From the NCBI RefSeq assembly GCF_001735805.1, contig NZ_CP017248.1:8680001-8744000 (forward strand): a DNA stretch of 64,000 nt, given 5' to 3'. The notes beneath the pieces were generated by a model that did no database searches, had not been told where the DNA came from, and was given only the letters and a program-made list of their open reading frames with translations. The first letter of the stretch is position 1, and each line of letters starts with the position of its first letter. Shown here piece by piece: positions 16,228 to 25,019 of the stretch. The DNA is from Streptomyces fodineus (lineage in GTDB: Bacteria > Actinomycetota > Actinomycetes > Streptomycetales > Streptomycetaceae). Position numbers and translations under genes: made by a program.

Positions 16228-18579
16228 CTACGGGTGCTGTGCGGGGAGGGATTGCTCGGTCCAGACCGTCTTCTGGTCGTTGGTGTAGCGGATGCCCCAG
16301 TTGTGTGCGAGCTGGGCGCAGATGAACAGGCCGCGGCCGCCTTCGTCGACCGACCGTGCGTGGCGCAGCCGCGGGGCAGAGGTGCCGCGGTCCTGGACCT
16401 CGCAGGTGAGGGTGCGGTCGTGGATGAGGCGCAGTCGTACGGGTGGGGCGCCGTACCGCACGGCGTTGGTGACCAGCTCGCTGACGATTTCCTGCGTGTC
16501 GTAGGCGGTGTCCTCGTCGACGCCCCAGGCCGCGAGTTGGTGCCGGGTGTGCCGCCGTGCGAGGGCGGGGGCGGTGGGCTCTTCGCCCAGCGGCCAGGTG
16601 GCTACGTGGTCGGCGGGGAAGGGGCGGGTGCGAGCGAGAAGGAGGATGGCGTCGCCGGGCAGGGCGTCGGCGCGCAGCCGGTACAGGACGTCGTCGCACA
16701 GGTCCTGGAGGGGCCGGTCGGTGTCGGCGAGCATGCGCCAGAGCGGCTGCGGGTCGCTCGCGCCGTCCTGGCCCCTTACGGCGGAAAGGAGCGAGGCCGT
16801 GTAGAGGGCGAGGACGTCTCCGTCGGCCAGGGTGACGGTGGTGGTGGCGTACGGGGGCCCTCCTCCGCCGCCGAGGGCACCACCGGCGGCCGGCTCGACG
16901 ACTCGGGTGCCGGACTCAGCGCCGACGACGACGGGCGGGAGGTGTCCGGCGGAGGCGATGGTGCACGTATGAGTGAACGGGTCGTAGAGCACGCACAGGC
17001 ACGTCGCGCTGAGGGGCTGCCTGCGCAGGGGATCGCCGGGTGGCAGCGCCCTCCGCTCCCGCGCGAGACGTACCGTGGTGTCGTCGAGTCGGGCGAGAAA
17101 CTCGTCGGGTTCCAGATCCAGGGCGGCGAGCGAGATCATGGCGGTCCGCAGTTGTCCCATGGTGACGGCGGTGTGGATGCCGTGGCCGACGACCTCCCCG
17201 ACCACCAAGGCCGTTCGGGCGCCGGGCAGGGCGCAGGCGTTGGACCAGCCACCCGCCCCCCGGCCGTCGGCCACATACAGGCCGGCGGTCTCTATCGCGG
17301 TCTGCGACGGAGGAGCCGGGGGCAGCAGATGGCGCTGCAGTGCCGCTGCGATGGTGTGCTCGCGGGTGTAGCGGCGGGCGTTGTCGATGCCCAGGGCGGT
17401 GTGCGTGGCCAGTTCCAGCGTGAGCGCGACTTCTTTCTCGTCGAAACCGTCGGATCGCCGGGTGCGATAGAGGCTCAGCAACCCGAGCACCTTTCCGCGC
17501 AGCGTCAGTGGTGCGACGAGCAGGGCGCGTGCGCCGGATGCGCGAATTGCTTCGGCCCGCGCCGGATCGGCCGCCAGCCAGGGCGTGTCGGGGCGCAGGG
17601 CGATCGTGCGGGGCTTGAGGTCGACCAGGGCCTGCGCATAAGGGGTCGGGAACGGCAGCGCGCGGACGTCGCCCACCGGATGCGCCCAGGCCTGCTGATC
17701 ACCGCCGCTGTTCCCGAAGGCGGCCCGACGCAGCGGCACATCCCGTCCCAGAGGGATCAGCGGTGGCTCCTCCCCCCGCACCACGGGCTCCACCACTTCC
17801 ACCACGGCGATGTCGGCGAACCCGGGGACCAGCGCGTCGACCAACCCCTGGCAGGTGGCCACCATATCCAGGGTTTGCCCCACCCGCTCCCGGACGGCGT
17901 ACAGGGCCTGGACTCCGCGACGTGCCCTCTCCTGACCCGTCACGTCGTGTGCCACGACCACCGCTCCCCGTGCATGGTGCAGGGGCAGCACCGAGACGGT
18001 GTGCGTGTGCTGGGGCTCGTTCTCCGGGTCCGTCCGCATGACGTGGTCCGTCGTCGACGTACCGTCCGCCATGGCCTGGCGCAGGATGTGCGCCAGTTCG
18101 CCGGGCGATGAAAGGGGCCACGCATCTGTGAGGGGGTGTCCTTGGATCTGCCGTCCGCTCGCGCCGGACAGGGCCTGCGCGGCAGCGTTGGCCGAGACGA
18201 CATGCAACTCCTCGTCCACCACGAACAGAGCCCCTGCCGTGTGGGCGGACAGTGCCTCGAGCACCGCGGTCTCCATGCCCGGTGCCATCCCGTTCGCAGG
18301 CGGCAGGAAGATCCCCCACGTCACCGAACCGTCCTCGCGCAGCTCCGGCTGCACGCGCAGGCCACCGTGGGCGGCGACCGCCGCAACATCACGCAGGGCG
18401 TCATGCCCGCAGCGCTCCGCGGCATCACCGCATGGCGCGGGGACAGGGCTGACCAGCTCGGTTGCCGACCGCCCGATCACCTCGCCCGCCGGACGCCCCC
18501 ACAACTCCTCCGCCTGGTGGCTCCACTGCACGACCACGCCTCCGCCGTCCACGACCATCAGCGGCGTCTCACCGGCCAT
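16228..18579 (-). CDS. PAS-PAS-GAF-SpoIIE phosphatase-HATPase protein
   Basis: 783 residues. Order: PAS (about 1-100, MVVDGGGVVVQWSHQAEELW), second PAS (about 125-230), GAF (about 240-410), SpoIIE-type PP2C phosphatase (about 420-640) and HATPase_c anti-sigma-like kinase (about 660-783, with EIVSELVTNAVRYGAPP and GGRGLFI). Such proteins set sigma-factor partner switching in Streptomyces. The first phosphatase metal motif reads VVGEVVGHG, with Glu where the family has Asp; the later LPGDAILLLAR keeps its Asp. ATG 18579 has GGAGGTGG upstream. No membrane segments. The kinase N-box E-x-x-x-N is intact, so kinase function is expected even if phosphatase activity is altered. Confidence 0.9.
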   Translation of the reverse strand: MAGETPLMVVDGGGVVVQWSHQAEELWGRPAGEVIGRSATELVSPVPAPCGDAAERCGHDALRDVAAVAAHGGLRVQPELREDGSVTWGIFLPPANGMAPGMETAVLEALSAHTAGALFVVDEELHVVSANAAAQALSGASGRQIQGHPLTDAWPLSSPGELAHILRQAMADGTSTTDHVMRTDPENEPQHTHTVSVLPLHHARGAVVVAHDVTGQERARRGVQALYAVRERVGQTLDMVATCQGLVDALVPGFADIAVVEVVEPVVRGEEPPLIPLGRDVPLRRAAFGNSGGDQQAWAHPVGDVRALPFPTPYAQALVDLKPRTIALRPDTPWLAADPARAEAIRASGARALLVAPLTLRGKVLGLLSLYRTRRSDGFDEKEVALTLELATHTALGIDNARRYTREHTIAAALQRHLLPPAPPSQTAIETAGLYVADGRGAGGWSNACALPGARTALVVGEVVGHGIHTAVTMGQLRTAMISLAALDLEPDEFLARLDDTTVRLARERRALPPGDPLRRQPLSATCLCVLYDPFTHTCTIASAGHLPPVVVGAESGTRVVEPAAGGALGGGGGPPYATTTVTLADGDVLALYTASLLSAVRGQDGASDPQPLWRMLADTDRPLQDLCDDVLYRLRADALPGDAILLLARTRPFPADHVATWPLGEEPTAPALARRHTRHQLAAWGVDEDTAYDTQEIVSELVTNAVRYGAPPVRLRLIHDRTLTCEVQDRGTSAPRLRHARSVDEGGRGLFICAQLAHNWGIRYTNDQKTVWTEQSLPAQHP

Positions 18580-18861
18580 GGGAACCACCTCCGCCTTCCA
18601 GCTTGCCCGGCGGCCAGGGGCTGCGCCGCCGCAGATCGGCACCCGGCTGCGGCTCTGCGCGAAGCGCGGTACGAGAAATCCCCCAGGGTCAGCGCCCAGG
18701 TGCGTGACGCCGGTGCACCAGTGAACGATGAGAGAGCCGCCCGGCTGCTGAGGTCACCGCGGATCGCCTGGCTGCGGCTGCGGCCGAGTCGCCGAAGCCG
18801 GGCCGCCCCATCGGTGCCGCTTCGGCCACCGCCGCCTGGTACGACCGAGCAGGAGACCGAC

Positions 18862-19581
18862 ATGAACACGTTGCTCGCAGAGGCCCTTGTTGCCCATGGT
18901 GGCCTCGACCGCTGGAACGCACTGACCACGGTCCGCGCCACCATCGTCAGCGGTGGAGACATGTTCGTCATCAAAGGGATGCCGCAGGACTCCACACCCC
19001 GGGAGATGACCGTCTGGCTGCACGAGCAGCACGCCTCCGTGATGCCGTTCGGCGCTCCCGACCAGAAGACCGACTTCACGGCCGACCGAATCAGCATCGA
19101 AAAACTCGACGGCCGCGTCGTGGCCGAACGCGACCAGCCGCGGAAGTCGTTCACAGGCCACGAACTCAACACCCCCTGGGACCCACTGGACCGCGCCTAT
19201 TTCAACGGATACGCGCTGTGGACGTATCTCACCACGCCCTTCCTGCTGACGATGCCCGGCTTCACCCTCACCGAAATCGAACCATGGCGGGAAGGAGACG
19301 AACTCTGGCGCGGACTGCGCGCCACTTTCCCGCCCGACATCGCCAGCCACAGCACCCAACAGGACTTCTACTTCGGCCCCGACCGTCTCCTGCGTCGGCA
19401 CGACTATCACGTCGACATCGCGGGCGGGTTCGCCGCGGCACAGTACGTCTACGACACCGTGGAAGCAGACGGGATCCGCCTGCCCACCCAACGCCGGGCC
19501 TATCGAAGCGATGCGGACAACCGCCCGATCCTCGAACAGACCATGGTCTCCATCGACGTCAGCAACGTTCGGTTCACCTGA
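18862..19581 (+). CDS. Conserved hypothetical protein
   Basis: 239 residues, no named family recognised. It begins MNTLLAEALVAHGGLDRWNA, and the middle is beta-rich with Tyr/Trp and charged residues (DFYFGPDRLLRRHDYHVDIA, then AAQYVYDTVEADGIRLPTQR), reminiscent of the open beta-barrel of lipoprotein-sorting or outer-membrane-like folds found in actinobacterial and proteobacterial hypothetical proteins. No signal peptide or membrane segment. ATG 18862 with AGGAGA six bases upstream. It is alone on the plus strand, divergent from the large phosphatase; a link to it is not evident. Confidence 0.7.
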   Translation: MNTLLAEALVAHGGLDRWNALTTVRATIVSGGDMFVIKGMPQDSTPREMTVWLHEQHASVMPFGAPDQKTDFTADRISIEKLDGRVVAERDQPRKSFTGHELNTPWDPLDRAYFNGYALWTYLTTPFLLTMPGFTLTEIEPWREGDELWRGLRATFPPDIASHSTQQDFYFGPDRLLRRHDYHVDIAGGFAAAQYVYDTVEADGIRLPTQRRAYRSDADNRPILEQTMVSIDVSNVRFT

Positions 19582-19653
19582 CATCGGACCTGTACGTGGC
19601 GCGTGCCGAGCGGAACTGGTGGCTGCGCGCGCCGTACCGTCTCAACGGCGGGC

Positions 19654-20151
19654 TCAGGCGCCGAGGTTGGCCAGCCAGCGCAGCGCGCTGAGGGCGCTGA
19701 AGTCATGCCGTCTCAGCAGCGCGTTGTGATGCAGGGCGAGGGCCTCGTCGTACCGCCCGACCGCCTGATGGAGGGCAGCCCGCTCCTCGTCCAGAATCCG
19801 CCGATCGAGTCCCAGCGCGGCCGCCGCGTCGAGATCGGCCAGCGCTGCCGGGAACCGATGAAAGTGGGTAGCCAGCCTGGCGCGGGCCACATGAGACCGC
19901 GGATCGTTCGGTGCCTGGTCGACGAACGCCTCGGCCAGCGACGCGGCGCGCTCAGCCTCGTCGATGCGGCCCAGCACGTGCCCGCGCAGGGCGGTCAGCT
20001 CCACCAGCTCGCCCCACCCGTCACCGGTCAGGCTTCCCCGTGTCGCCTGGCCGGTAAGGCCCTCCATGCGCGCGTCGAGGTTGCCCATCGCGATCACGTC
20101 GGCAGTCGTCGCCGGACCGTCGGCAAGATCGAGTCGCATCCTGTCGCTCAC
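19654..20151 (-). CDS. TPR-like hypothetical protein
   Basis: 165 residues, helical. Repeats such as DPRSHVARARLATHFHRFPA followed by ALADLDAAAALG and, later, ERAALHQAVGRYDEALALHH have tetratricopeptide spacing. GTG start at 20151, 25 bases after the stop of a truncated DUF4331-like gene; TPR proteins often follow such genes, so this may be the C-terminal survivor of a longer TPR protein from the same operon. No signal peptide. Whether it is still expressed is doubtful because the upstream gene has lost its 5' end. Confidence 0.55.
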   Translation of the reverse strand: MSDRMRLDLADGPATTADVIAMGNLDARMEGLTGQATRGSLTGDGWGELVELTALRGHVLGRIDEAERAASLAEAFVDQAPNDPRSHVARARLATHFHRFPAALADLDAAAALGLDRRILDEERAALHQAVGRYDEALALHHNALLRRHDFSALSALRWLANLGA

Positions 20152-20176
20152 ACGGCCGGCCGTTCGGAACTGCTCC

Positions 20177-20566
20177 TCATCGGCTTGCGGCGGGCGTAGG
20201 AACGGATACGGGCACAGGCGGGTCGGGGTTGGGCGGTGCCAGGTACGGGAGCTCCCGGGAGGCCGGCGTGGTCGCCCGGTCGACGCCGTCGCTGACCCGC
20301 GGGCCGTGGAAGGCGTTGACGATCAGCGTGTACAGCGTGTCGATGACGTCGTCGTTGAGCGAGCGGCCGCCACAGGTCTCGTGCGGCCGCCCCTCCAGCA
20401 GGGCGCGCTCGATCTCGGAGTAGCTGTCCTCGGCGTACGGCCTTGCCACGTCCACGACCAGGAAGTCGGCGAGCAGCAGGTCGGTCAGCGGATGCGTCCC
20501 GTCCTGGTCCTTTGCTTTGTCGCCCCGCAGGACGCCGGCGAGACGATCACGACAGCAACGGTCGAA
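20177..20566 (-). pseudogene. C-terminal fragment of a DUF4331-like protein
   Basis: The frame is open from a stop near 20567 and reads RLAGVLRGDKAKDQDGTHPL, then TDLLLADFLVVDVARPYAED and GRPHETCGGRSLNDDVIDTL, ending YLAPPNPDPP-rich before the stop at 20177. The GGRSLNDDVIDT and SDGVDRAT segments resemble the C-terminal end of DUF4331 proteins. The N-terminal bulk is missing; the neighbouring phosphatase gene ends only a few bases upstream (20570). The family call is moderate, the truncation clear. Confidence 0.5.
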
Positions 20567-20569
20567 GGC

Positions 20570-21772
20570 TCAGGAAGGGCCCTCCGCAACCGGCTTCGAG
20601 CCGGAGTCGAGTCGACGGCGGCCGTCGACGGGGCGGGCCGTGGTGTGCGGTAGGTGGAGGTGGTGGGCGCCGTAGCGTTCGATGGCCAGGAGCGCGGCGT
20701 CGTCTCCGGGTTCGTGGCCGACATGGTTCAGCAGGTCGCGGTGGATGTGGCGTATCAGGGCTTCGGGTCCGGACGTGGGGGCGGAGGCGGCGCGCTCGGT
20801 GAGCGGGTAAAAGGCTCCTTTGGGCGAGCGGGCTTCGGTGACGCCGTCGGTGTAGAGCAGCAGCGTGTCGCCGTCCTCGAAGGTGAAGGGGTCGGCGCGG
20901 TGGCTGGGGGCAGGCAGTTCGCACATGCCCAGAGGGGGTACGGGGCGTCGTGCGTGCAGGACGGTGACCTGGCCGTCGTGCAGCAGAAGGGGCGGGGGGT
21001 GGCCGCAGTTGATCATGTCGACCTGCGTGCCGTGGTCGGGGACGTCGAGCAGCAGGGCGGTGATGAAGTGCTCGCCCGGGTCGTGCTCGGTGTCGGCGAC
21101 GTCCTTCAGGTTCCTGCAGACGCTCGCCTCCAGGCCCGCGGCAAGTTCGGGCAGGGTGTCGTAGTGGTGCGCGCCCTCGCGGAAGGCGCCCAGCACCATG
21201 GATGCCTCACCGATGGCGGCCAGTCCCTTGCCGCGGACGTCGCCGATGATCACGCGGGTGCCGCGGTCGGAGCGGGCGATCGCGAACAGGTCGCCGCCTA
21301 TACGGGTCTCGTCCTCGGCTGCCAGGTACAGCCACGCCACCCGCAGCGGCCCGATCCGGCGGCGTGGTGGCCGCAGCAGTACGAGCTGTGCTGTCTCGGC
21401 CACCGACCGTGCCCGGTTCAGCTCCCGGCTGCGCCGCTCGCGCACGTGGCAGACGAAGACGACCAGGGCGGACAGCATGGTCAAGGCGGTGATCTGCGAG
21501 AGGTGGTTGGGTGTGGTCAGTCCGCCGTGGAATACGGCGATGAGCACTTGGGCCGCCACGGCCAGCGCCCCGACAAGGGCGGTCAGTCGCGGCCCGGCCA
21601 GGGAAGCGGTCAGGGCCGGCGCGATGACCAGCAAGGGGCCGAGGTGGACGTCTGGCGGGGAATGGATGTCCACCACGGTGATCACGACGATCAGCGCAAG
21701 GGGGATTGCCACCAGCCTGCGGCCCAGCTGCTGCTCTGGGAGGCGGTCCACCGGCACATGCCCCGCACCCAT
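20570..21772 (-). CDS. Membrane-anchored SpoIIE-type PP2C phosphatase
   Basis: 400 residues. The N-terminal 120 residues contain four hydrophobic segments (e.g. LVAIPLALIVVITVVDI; ALTMLSALVVFVCHV), so the protein is membrane-bound, followed by a SpoIIE phosphatase domain: GGDLFAIARSDRGTRVIIGD, the metal motif IGDVRGKGLAAIG, NCGHPPPLLL, YTDGVTEARS and a final GDDAALLAI. All metal Asp residues are present. This is the common Streptomyces form that dephosphorylates anti-sigma antagonists. The start ATG 21772 gives the expected N-terminus but has no ribosome site and lies inside a perfect TGTATA-N4-TATACA repeat, so binding there would block it; a GTG a few codons downstream is an alternative. 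Confidence 0.88.
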   Translation of the reverse strand: MGAGHVPVDRLPEQQLGRRLVAIPLALIVVITVVDIHSPPDVHLGPLLVIAPALTASLAGPRLTALVGALAVAAQVLIAVFHGGLTTPNHLSQITALTMLSALVVFVCHVRERRSRELNRARSVAETAQLVLLRPPRRRIGPLRVAWLYLAAEDETRIGGDLFAIARSDRGTRVIIGDVRGKGLAAIGEASMVLGAFREGAHHYDTLPELAAGLEASVCRNLKDVADTEHDPGEHFITALLLDVPDHGTQVDMINCGHPPPLLLHDGQVTVLHARRPVPPLGMCELPAPSHRADPFTFEDGDTLLLYTDGVTEARSPKGAFYPLTERAASAPTSGPEALIRHIHRDLLNHVGHEPGDDAALLAIERYGAHHLHLPHTTARPVDGRRRLDSGSKPVAEGPS

Positions 21773-21787
21773 GTATATCGGTATACA
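21772..21787. promoter_or_regulatory. TGTATA-N4-TATACA inverted repeat
   Basis: Perfect six-base arms with spacer TCGG, overlapping the start codon of the membrane phosphatase. This shape is typical of GntR-family operators. No GntR gene is in the window. Confidence 0.55.
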
Positions 21788-21871
21788 CCCGGCTGTAGTG
21801 CATGTCCTACAACGAGATCTTCGCCTGGCGCCTACGCCGCCGGTGCCGGCCGACCTGGAGGACGCCTGGCG

Positions 21872-22018
21872 CGCTTCGCCGCCATGCCTGAGGCCCTGCA
21901 CCGGCGCCGCATACTCGGCTCCGCCCCGCCTCCCGGGATCGTCCTGGACCCGTTCGACGGCACCGGCGCTACCGCGACCGCCGCCAAGGCCTTGCGGTAC
22001 GCCGATGGCCAGACACCG
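21872..22018 (+). pseudogene. DNA methyltransferase C-terminal remnant
   Basis: Plus-strand translation RFAAMPEALHRRRILGSAPP, then GIVLDPFDGTGATATAAKAL, matches the motif X-to-motif I transition (FATMP...VLDPF-G-GTT) of phage-type N4-cytosine/N6-adenine methylases. Nothing upstream or downstream in this frame belongs to the family; the catalytic (S/D)PP(Y/W) motif is absent. Confidence 0.5.
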
Positions 22019-22061
22019 ACGTGGGCCGGGAAAGCCATGGACAGGCTGCCGGGGCTGGAAC

Positions 22062-22640
22062 AGCCGCAGCGGTCGGCAGGACGCCGGCTGGCGGTCGTTG
22101 CTGGTGCAGCACTTCACTCACGTGCGGGAGGCGGAGGATCTTCCGCTGCCGGCGGTGTCCGACCTGCATCTCGTGCTCTGCACGAGCGGGGACACGGAGA
22201 TGCGGGTGCACGCCGGCGGGAAGGCGACCCGGCGGCGTTGGGTGGCCGGCCGCCTGGAACTCATGATCGCCGGCCACTCGACCATGCGCAGCTACCGCGC
22301 GACGTCGACGATGCACACCATCCAGGTGCACATTCCGCGGGGAACCGTCGAGCGGACCGCAGCCGAACCGGGCGGCCACGAACCGGACTTCGAAGCACTG
22401 TCCGCCGGCCTGGGTGCGGGCGACCCCCTTGTCGAACACGTCGTACGCGCGCTGCCGGCCGTCAAGGCCACGAACGACGTGTGCGCGGAGTCAGCCGTGG
22501 CCTTTCTCACGACGCATCTGCTGACTCAAGGCCGAGACCGGCGCATGCCGGGGCCCGAGCGCACCGCCGTCCGCCAGGGCATCGCGGTCATGCGAGAGCG
22601 CCTGGCCCATCCGCTCACGCTCGCCGACCTCGCCCCCTCT
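22062..22640 (+). pseudogene. AraC family regulator truncated in the HTH
   Basis: Translation GRQDAGWRSLLVQHFTHVRE and onward gives an AraC-type ligand-binding half, then RQGIAVMRERLAHPLTLADL, which is the first helix of the AraC HTH. It stops matching at LADLA; both HTH recognition helices are missing. The reading frame continues into unrelated sequence and then the truncated NERD gene, so a deletion joined two genes. Confidence 0.55.
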
Positions 22641-22752
22641 CCCGGGCAGTCCTTGCGTGATCTGCTCGATGAATCCGGCCCCGGGTTAATGGAGCGAGTG
22701 GTCTCGCGGCTTCTTCGGCGTCCCACGGAGTGGGGGCTCGTGGCGGAGGGGA

Positions 22753-23229
22753 TTGGCAGGGGAGCGGCGAGTGGGAGCCGAGTTGAACCGCTTAGGGCGC
22801 CACGGCTGGCGCGTCCTGCATTCCATCCCCTTGGCCAACAAAGTGGATATCGATCACTTACTGATCGGGCCTGGTGGGGTGTTCAGCATCAATACGAAGC
22901 ACCACCACAAGAGGGCCGTATGGGTTGGGGATGACTCCGTGAAAGTCGATCACGGGAAACCGGCGCCCTACGCACGCAAGAGCCGGGCGGAGGCCAAGCG
23001 AGTCGTCCCAGTGCTTGAGCGCTATTGCGACTTCCCCGTACCGGTGGAGCCAGTGCTCGTCTTCGTCGGTGTCGCCGAGTTGAAGGTGGTCGCTACGCAG
23101 CTCAGTGTCCGGGTCTACCAGGAGCGGCAAGTAGCGGCACTCGCTCCGCTCTCAGGTGTGCTCACGGCCGACCAGGTGGAGCAGGTGTACAGCGTCGCTC
23201 GCCATCGGCAGGCTTGGGGCCAGGCCTGA
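22753..23229 (+). CDS. NERD-domain protein, probably N-terminally truncated
   Basis: 158 residues. The nuclease-related domain is recognisable: AGERRVGAELNRLGRHGWRV (about 2-21), then DIDHLLIGPGGVFSINTKHH (about 32-51), with the D...(I)xxK nuclease-like residues (D34, K49). Full-length relatives carry 80-100 more N-terminal residues, and the frame runs upstream into the AraC remnant. The only start is TTG 22753 with GGAGGGG in front, so a short product is possible. Function: assumed DNA/RNA processing, unproven for the family. Codon use is less GC-biased than its neighbours, suggesting transfer. Confidence 0.6.
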   Translation: MAGERRVGAELNRLGRHGWRVLHSIPLANKVDIDHLLIGPGGVFSINTKHHHKRAVWVGDDSVKVDHGKPAPYARKSRAEAKRVVPVLERYCDFPVPVEPVLVFVGVAELKVVATQLSVRVYQERQVAALAPLSGVLTADQVEQVYSVARHRQAWGQA

Positions 23230-23344
23230 GTTGGTCGCCTCAGCGGAGTGCCGGCGGTCCTCATGGGCGCCCGTTGCTGGCCCCCGCGGCGTGTTGATTC
23301 GTGCGGGGCGGGGCGCCTGGCGGTGGTGCGAGCCTCGCCATTTC

Positions 23345-23442
23345 CTGGACCTCACCTGCAGCGACGCTCCAAGATCCCGTCCACGCCTCGTGCACAGACC
23401 CCGTCACACGGCTACTTCCGGCGGCGTACGTCTGCGTATACG
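23345..23442. repeat. 98-base imperfect direct repeat, copy A
   Basis: Aligns without gaps with 24747-24844; by eye about 76 of 98 positions agree, including an exact core of 22 bases (AAGATCCCGTCCACGCCTCG plus two). Function unknown; copy B adjoins the terminator of the tRNA-Arg scar. The rest of 23230-23587 holds no gene. Confidence 0.6.
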
Positions 23443-23587
23443 AGCCGCCGACCCGGCGCGGGGCCCGGCAGTGGTACGCCGGGCGTCCGCGCCTCGGGGA
23501 CAGGATGCGGTCAGCCCGCCTTGGCGAGGGCCGGGACGAAGCGGGCCGCGTCGATCGTTCCGATACCGGTCGCCACGTCGTAGCCCT

Positions 23588-24058
23588 TCACCGAGCGGGG
23601 AAGGCGAGTCGCAGAACGATCTCGCCGTCGTCGATCTCCCCGGTGGGCTCGAACCCGAACTTCTGGTAGAAGGGCCACGGCTCGCCGTCGCCGGGCTCGT
23701 AGCTGGTCAGCAGCTCGGTGGCGCCGTCCGCGCGCACCAGGGTGGCGACCTGCGTGAGCGCCTCTCGGCCGATCCCTCGCCCCTGGTACCGCTTGTCGAC
23801 GAGGAGGCGCCAGAGGAAGTGTCGGCCTTTGTAAGGACCGGTCGGCGGTTTCCACGACAGCATCACGAAGCCGACTGGCTCATCGCCGCGGTACACGGCG
23901 CGGTACCAGGGATTGGCCTCCGGTTTCTTCGCCGCCTCCTTGAGGGAGTGGGACACGGAGGCGACGAATTGCTTCTGGTCACGTCGGACGCGGAGGGTAC
24001 GGACGGCATCGCGGTTGTCGTCGGTGATCTCCCGTAGGTGCACGCTCGGGGATCTCAT
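23588..24058 (-). CDS. GNAT family N-acetyltransferase
   Basis: 156 residues. The acetyl-CoA pyrophosphate loop is RYQGRGIGREAL (Q/R-x-x-G-x-G/A) near residue 96-107; FVMLSWKPPTG and FYQKFGFEPTGEI are the flanking strands. The N-terminal VHLREITDDNRDAVRTLRV and the overall length resemble PaiA/spermidine-acetyltransferase-type members. ATG 24058 has AAGGGG ten bases upstream; longer in-frame extension is low-quality sequence. It stands alone between the two 98-base repeats, so it may have moved with them. The substrate (polyamine, antibiotic or peptide) cannot be deduced. Confidence 0.85.
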   Translation of the reverse strand: MRSPSVHLREITDDNRDAVRTLRVRRDQKQFVASVSHSLKEAAKKPEANPWYRAVYRGDEPVGFVMLSWKPPTGPYKGRHFLWRLLVDKRYQGRGIGREALTQVATLVRADGATELLTSYEPGDGEPWPFYQKFGFEPTGEIDDGEIVLRLAFPAR

Positions 24059-24746
24059 GCCACACCCCTTCCGCATCCGACAGCTGCGCCGTCCCGGCCT
24101 ACGTGAAGAGCCGCTACCGGGCGGCATTCCCGCGCATCCGCGTTGTCGAGGCCGCCAGGTCGGACGTCTTCGCAGCGTATTCGACACAGGCGATCTGGAG
24201 CGGGACTGGCACGCCGGGCTGTGACCGCGTCCAAGGCAGCTCCCAGGAGAGCAACCTGGCCTGACGCGGCGATGCGCATGCCTAGGCCCCTTCGTCAGTT
24301 AGATGGGCTGACCTGGGTAATCGCTCGGCCGCGACCGGCTCCCCGTCGACCCGTGGACGAGCCGGATGCCGCACGAACGTGATCGCGAGAGGTTTCCTTC
24401 GAAATTCACCGAAAGGCTATTGACTTATGACATCTGGCGTGCATCGTGATTAGTAGGCCATAACACCGAAAGAGTTGCAAAGTCGATGAGGACGTCTAGT
24501 CGGCTGTCGTGACTTGGACAGGATGTGGTTCAGGCCCCCGGCAAGCCGGCGCGATACCGAGGCGACAGTGACGACTGAAACTTCAGGACACGAGCAGTAC
24601 TACCGGGGACTGTTTTCTGCCCTCAGGGCGCGGCCACTGCACTGTGCTCTACCGCTACGGTCAGCCGACCGAGATCGGTTACTGCGGGGCACCGCCGATG
24701 AAGCGACCCTCAGGCCCCTGGACTTGTCCCGGGGCCTTGCCGTGTG
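24059..24746. other. Long gene-free stretch
   Basis: No supported gene. 24395-24490 is unusually AT-rich for this genome and may mark a junction of foreign DNA; short open frames here lack family resemblance and codon bias. Confidence 0.5.
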
Positions 24747-24844
24747 CCGGAGCTGACCTGGGCAGACGCCTCAAGATCCCGTCCACGCCTCGTCCACAGA
24801 CCCCGACATACGGCCGCTCTGGGCGGCACATGCCTGCATATACG
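24747..24844. repeat. 98-base imperfect direct repeat, copy B
   Basis: Partner of 23345-23442, directly next to the terminator (24847-24886) that follows the tRNA-Arg 3' fragment. Confidence 0.6.
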
Positions 24845-24846
24845 CG

Positions 24847-24886
24847 AAGACCCCGGCCTCAGCGTTTCCGCTGGTGACGGGGTCTT
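24847..24886 (-). terminator. Terminator downstream of tRNA-Arg fragment
   Basis: On the minus strand AAGACCCCG pairs with CGGGGTCTT, with an inner CAGCG/CGCTG stem capped by GAAA. It begins 17 bases after the tRNA 3' end, the usual place for a tRNA terminator. Confidence 0.75.
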
Positions 24887-24902
24887 TGGGCACCTCATGC
24901 AG

Positions 24903-24945
24903 GGTGCCCCCGGCAGGATTCGAACCTGCGCACACGGCTCCGGAG
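24903..24945 (-). pseudogene. 3' half of tRNA-Arg(CCG), integration scar
   Basis: On the minus strand, from 24945: anticodon loop CTCCGGA (anticodon CCG), the 3' anticodon strand, the T arm GCAGG-TTCGAAT-CCTGC and the acceptor CGGGGGC-A-CC. The 5' half is absent: upstream bases do not pair with the anticodon 3' strand, and no D arm or GCCCCCG acceptor is found. Truncation at the anticodon loop is the classic attL/attR left by tyrosine-recombinase elements integrating in tRNA genes. Confidence 0.8.
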
Positions 24946-25019
24946 AGCATGCTCAGGACATGCTTGATTGTGGCTCTGACCTGGGAGGGAGCCGTGGGGG
25001 TCACTTGATCTCGACTGGC

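Noticed and set aside
20654..22660. Long plus-strand open frame opposite the membrane phosphatase
   Set aside because: Antisense artefact; only the short segment 21872-22018 resembles a real family (methylase).
24903..24945. Complete tRNA gene
   Set aside because: No D arm or 5' acceptor strand is present upstream on the minus strand.
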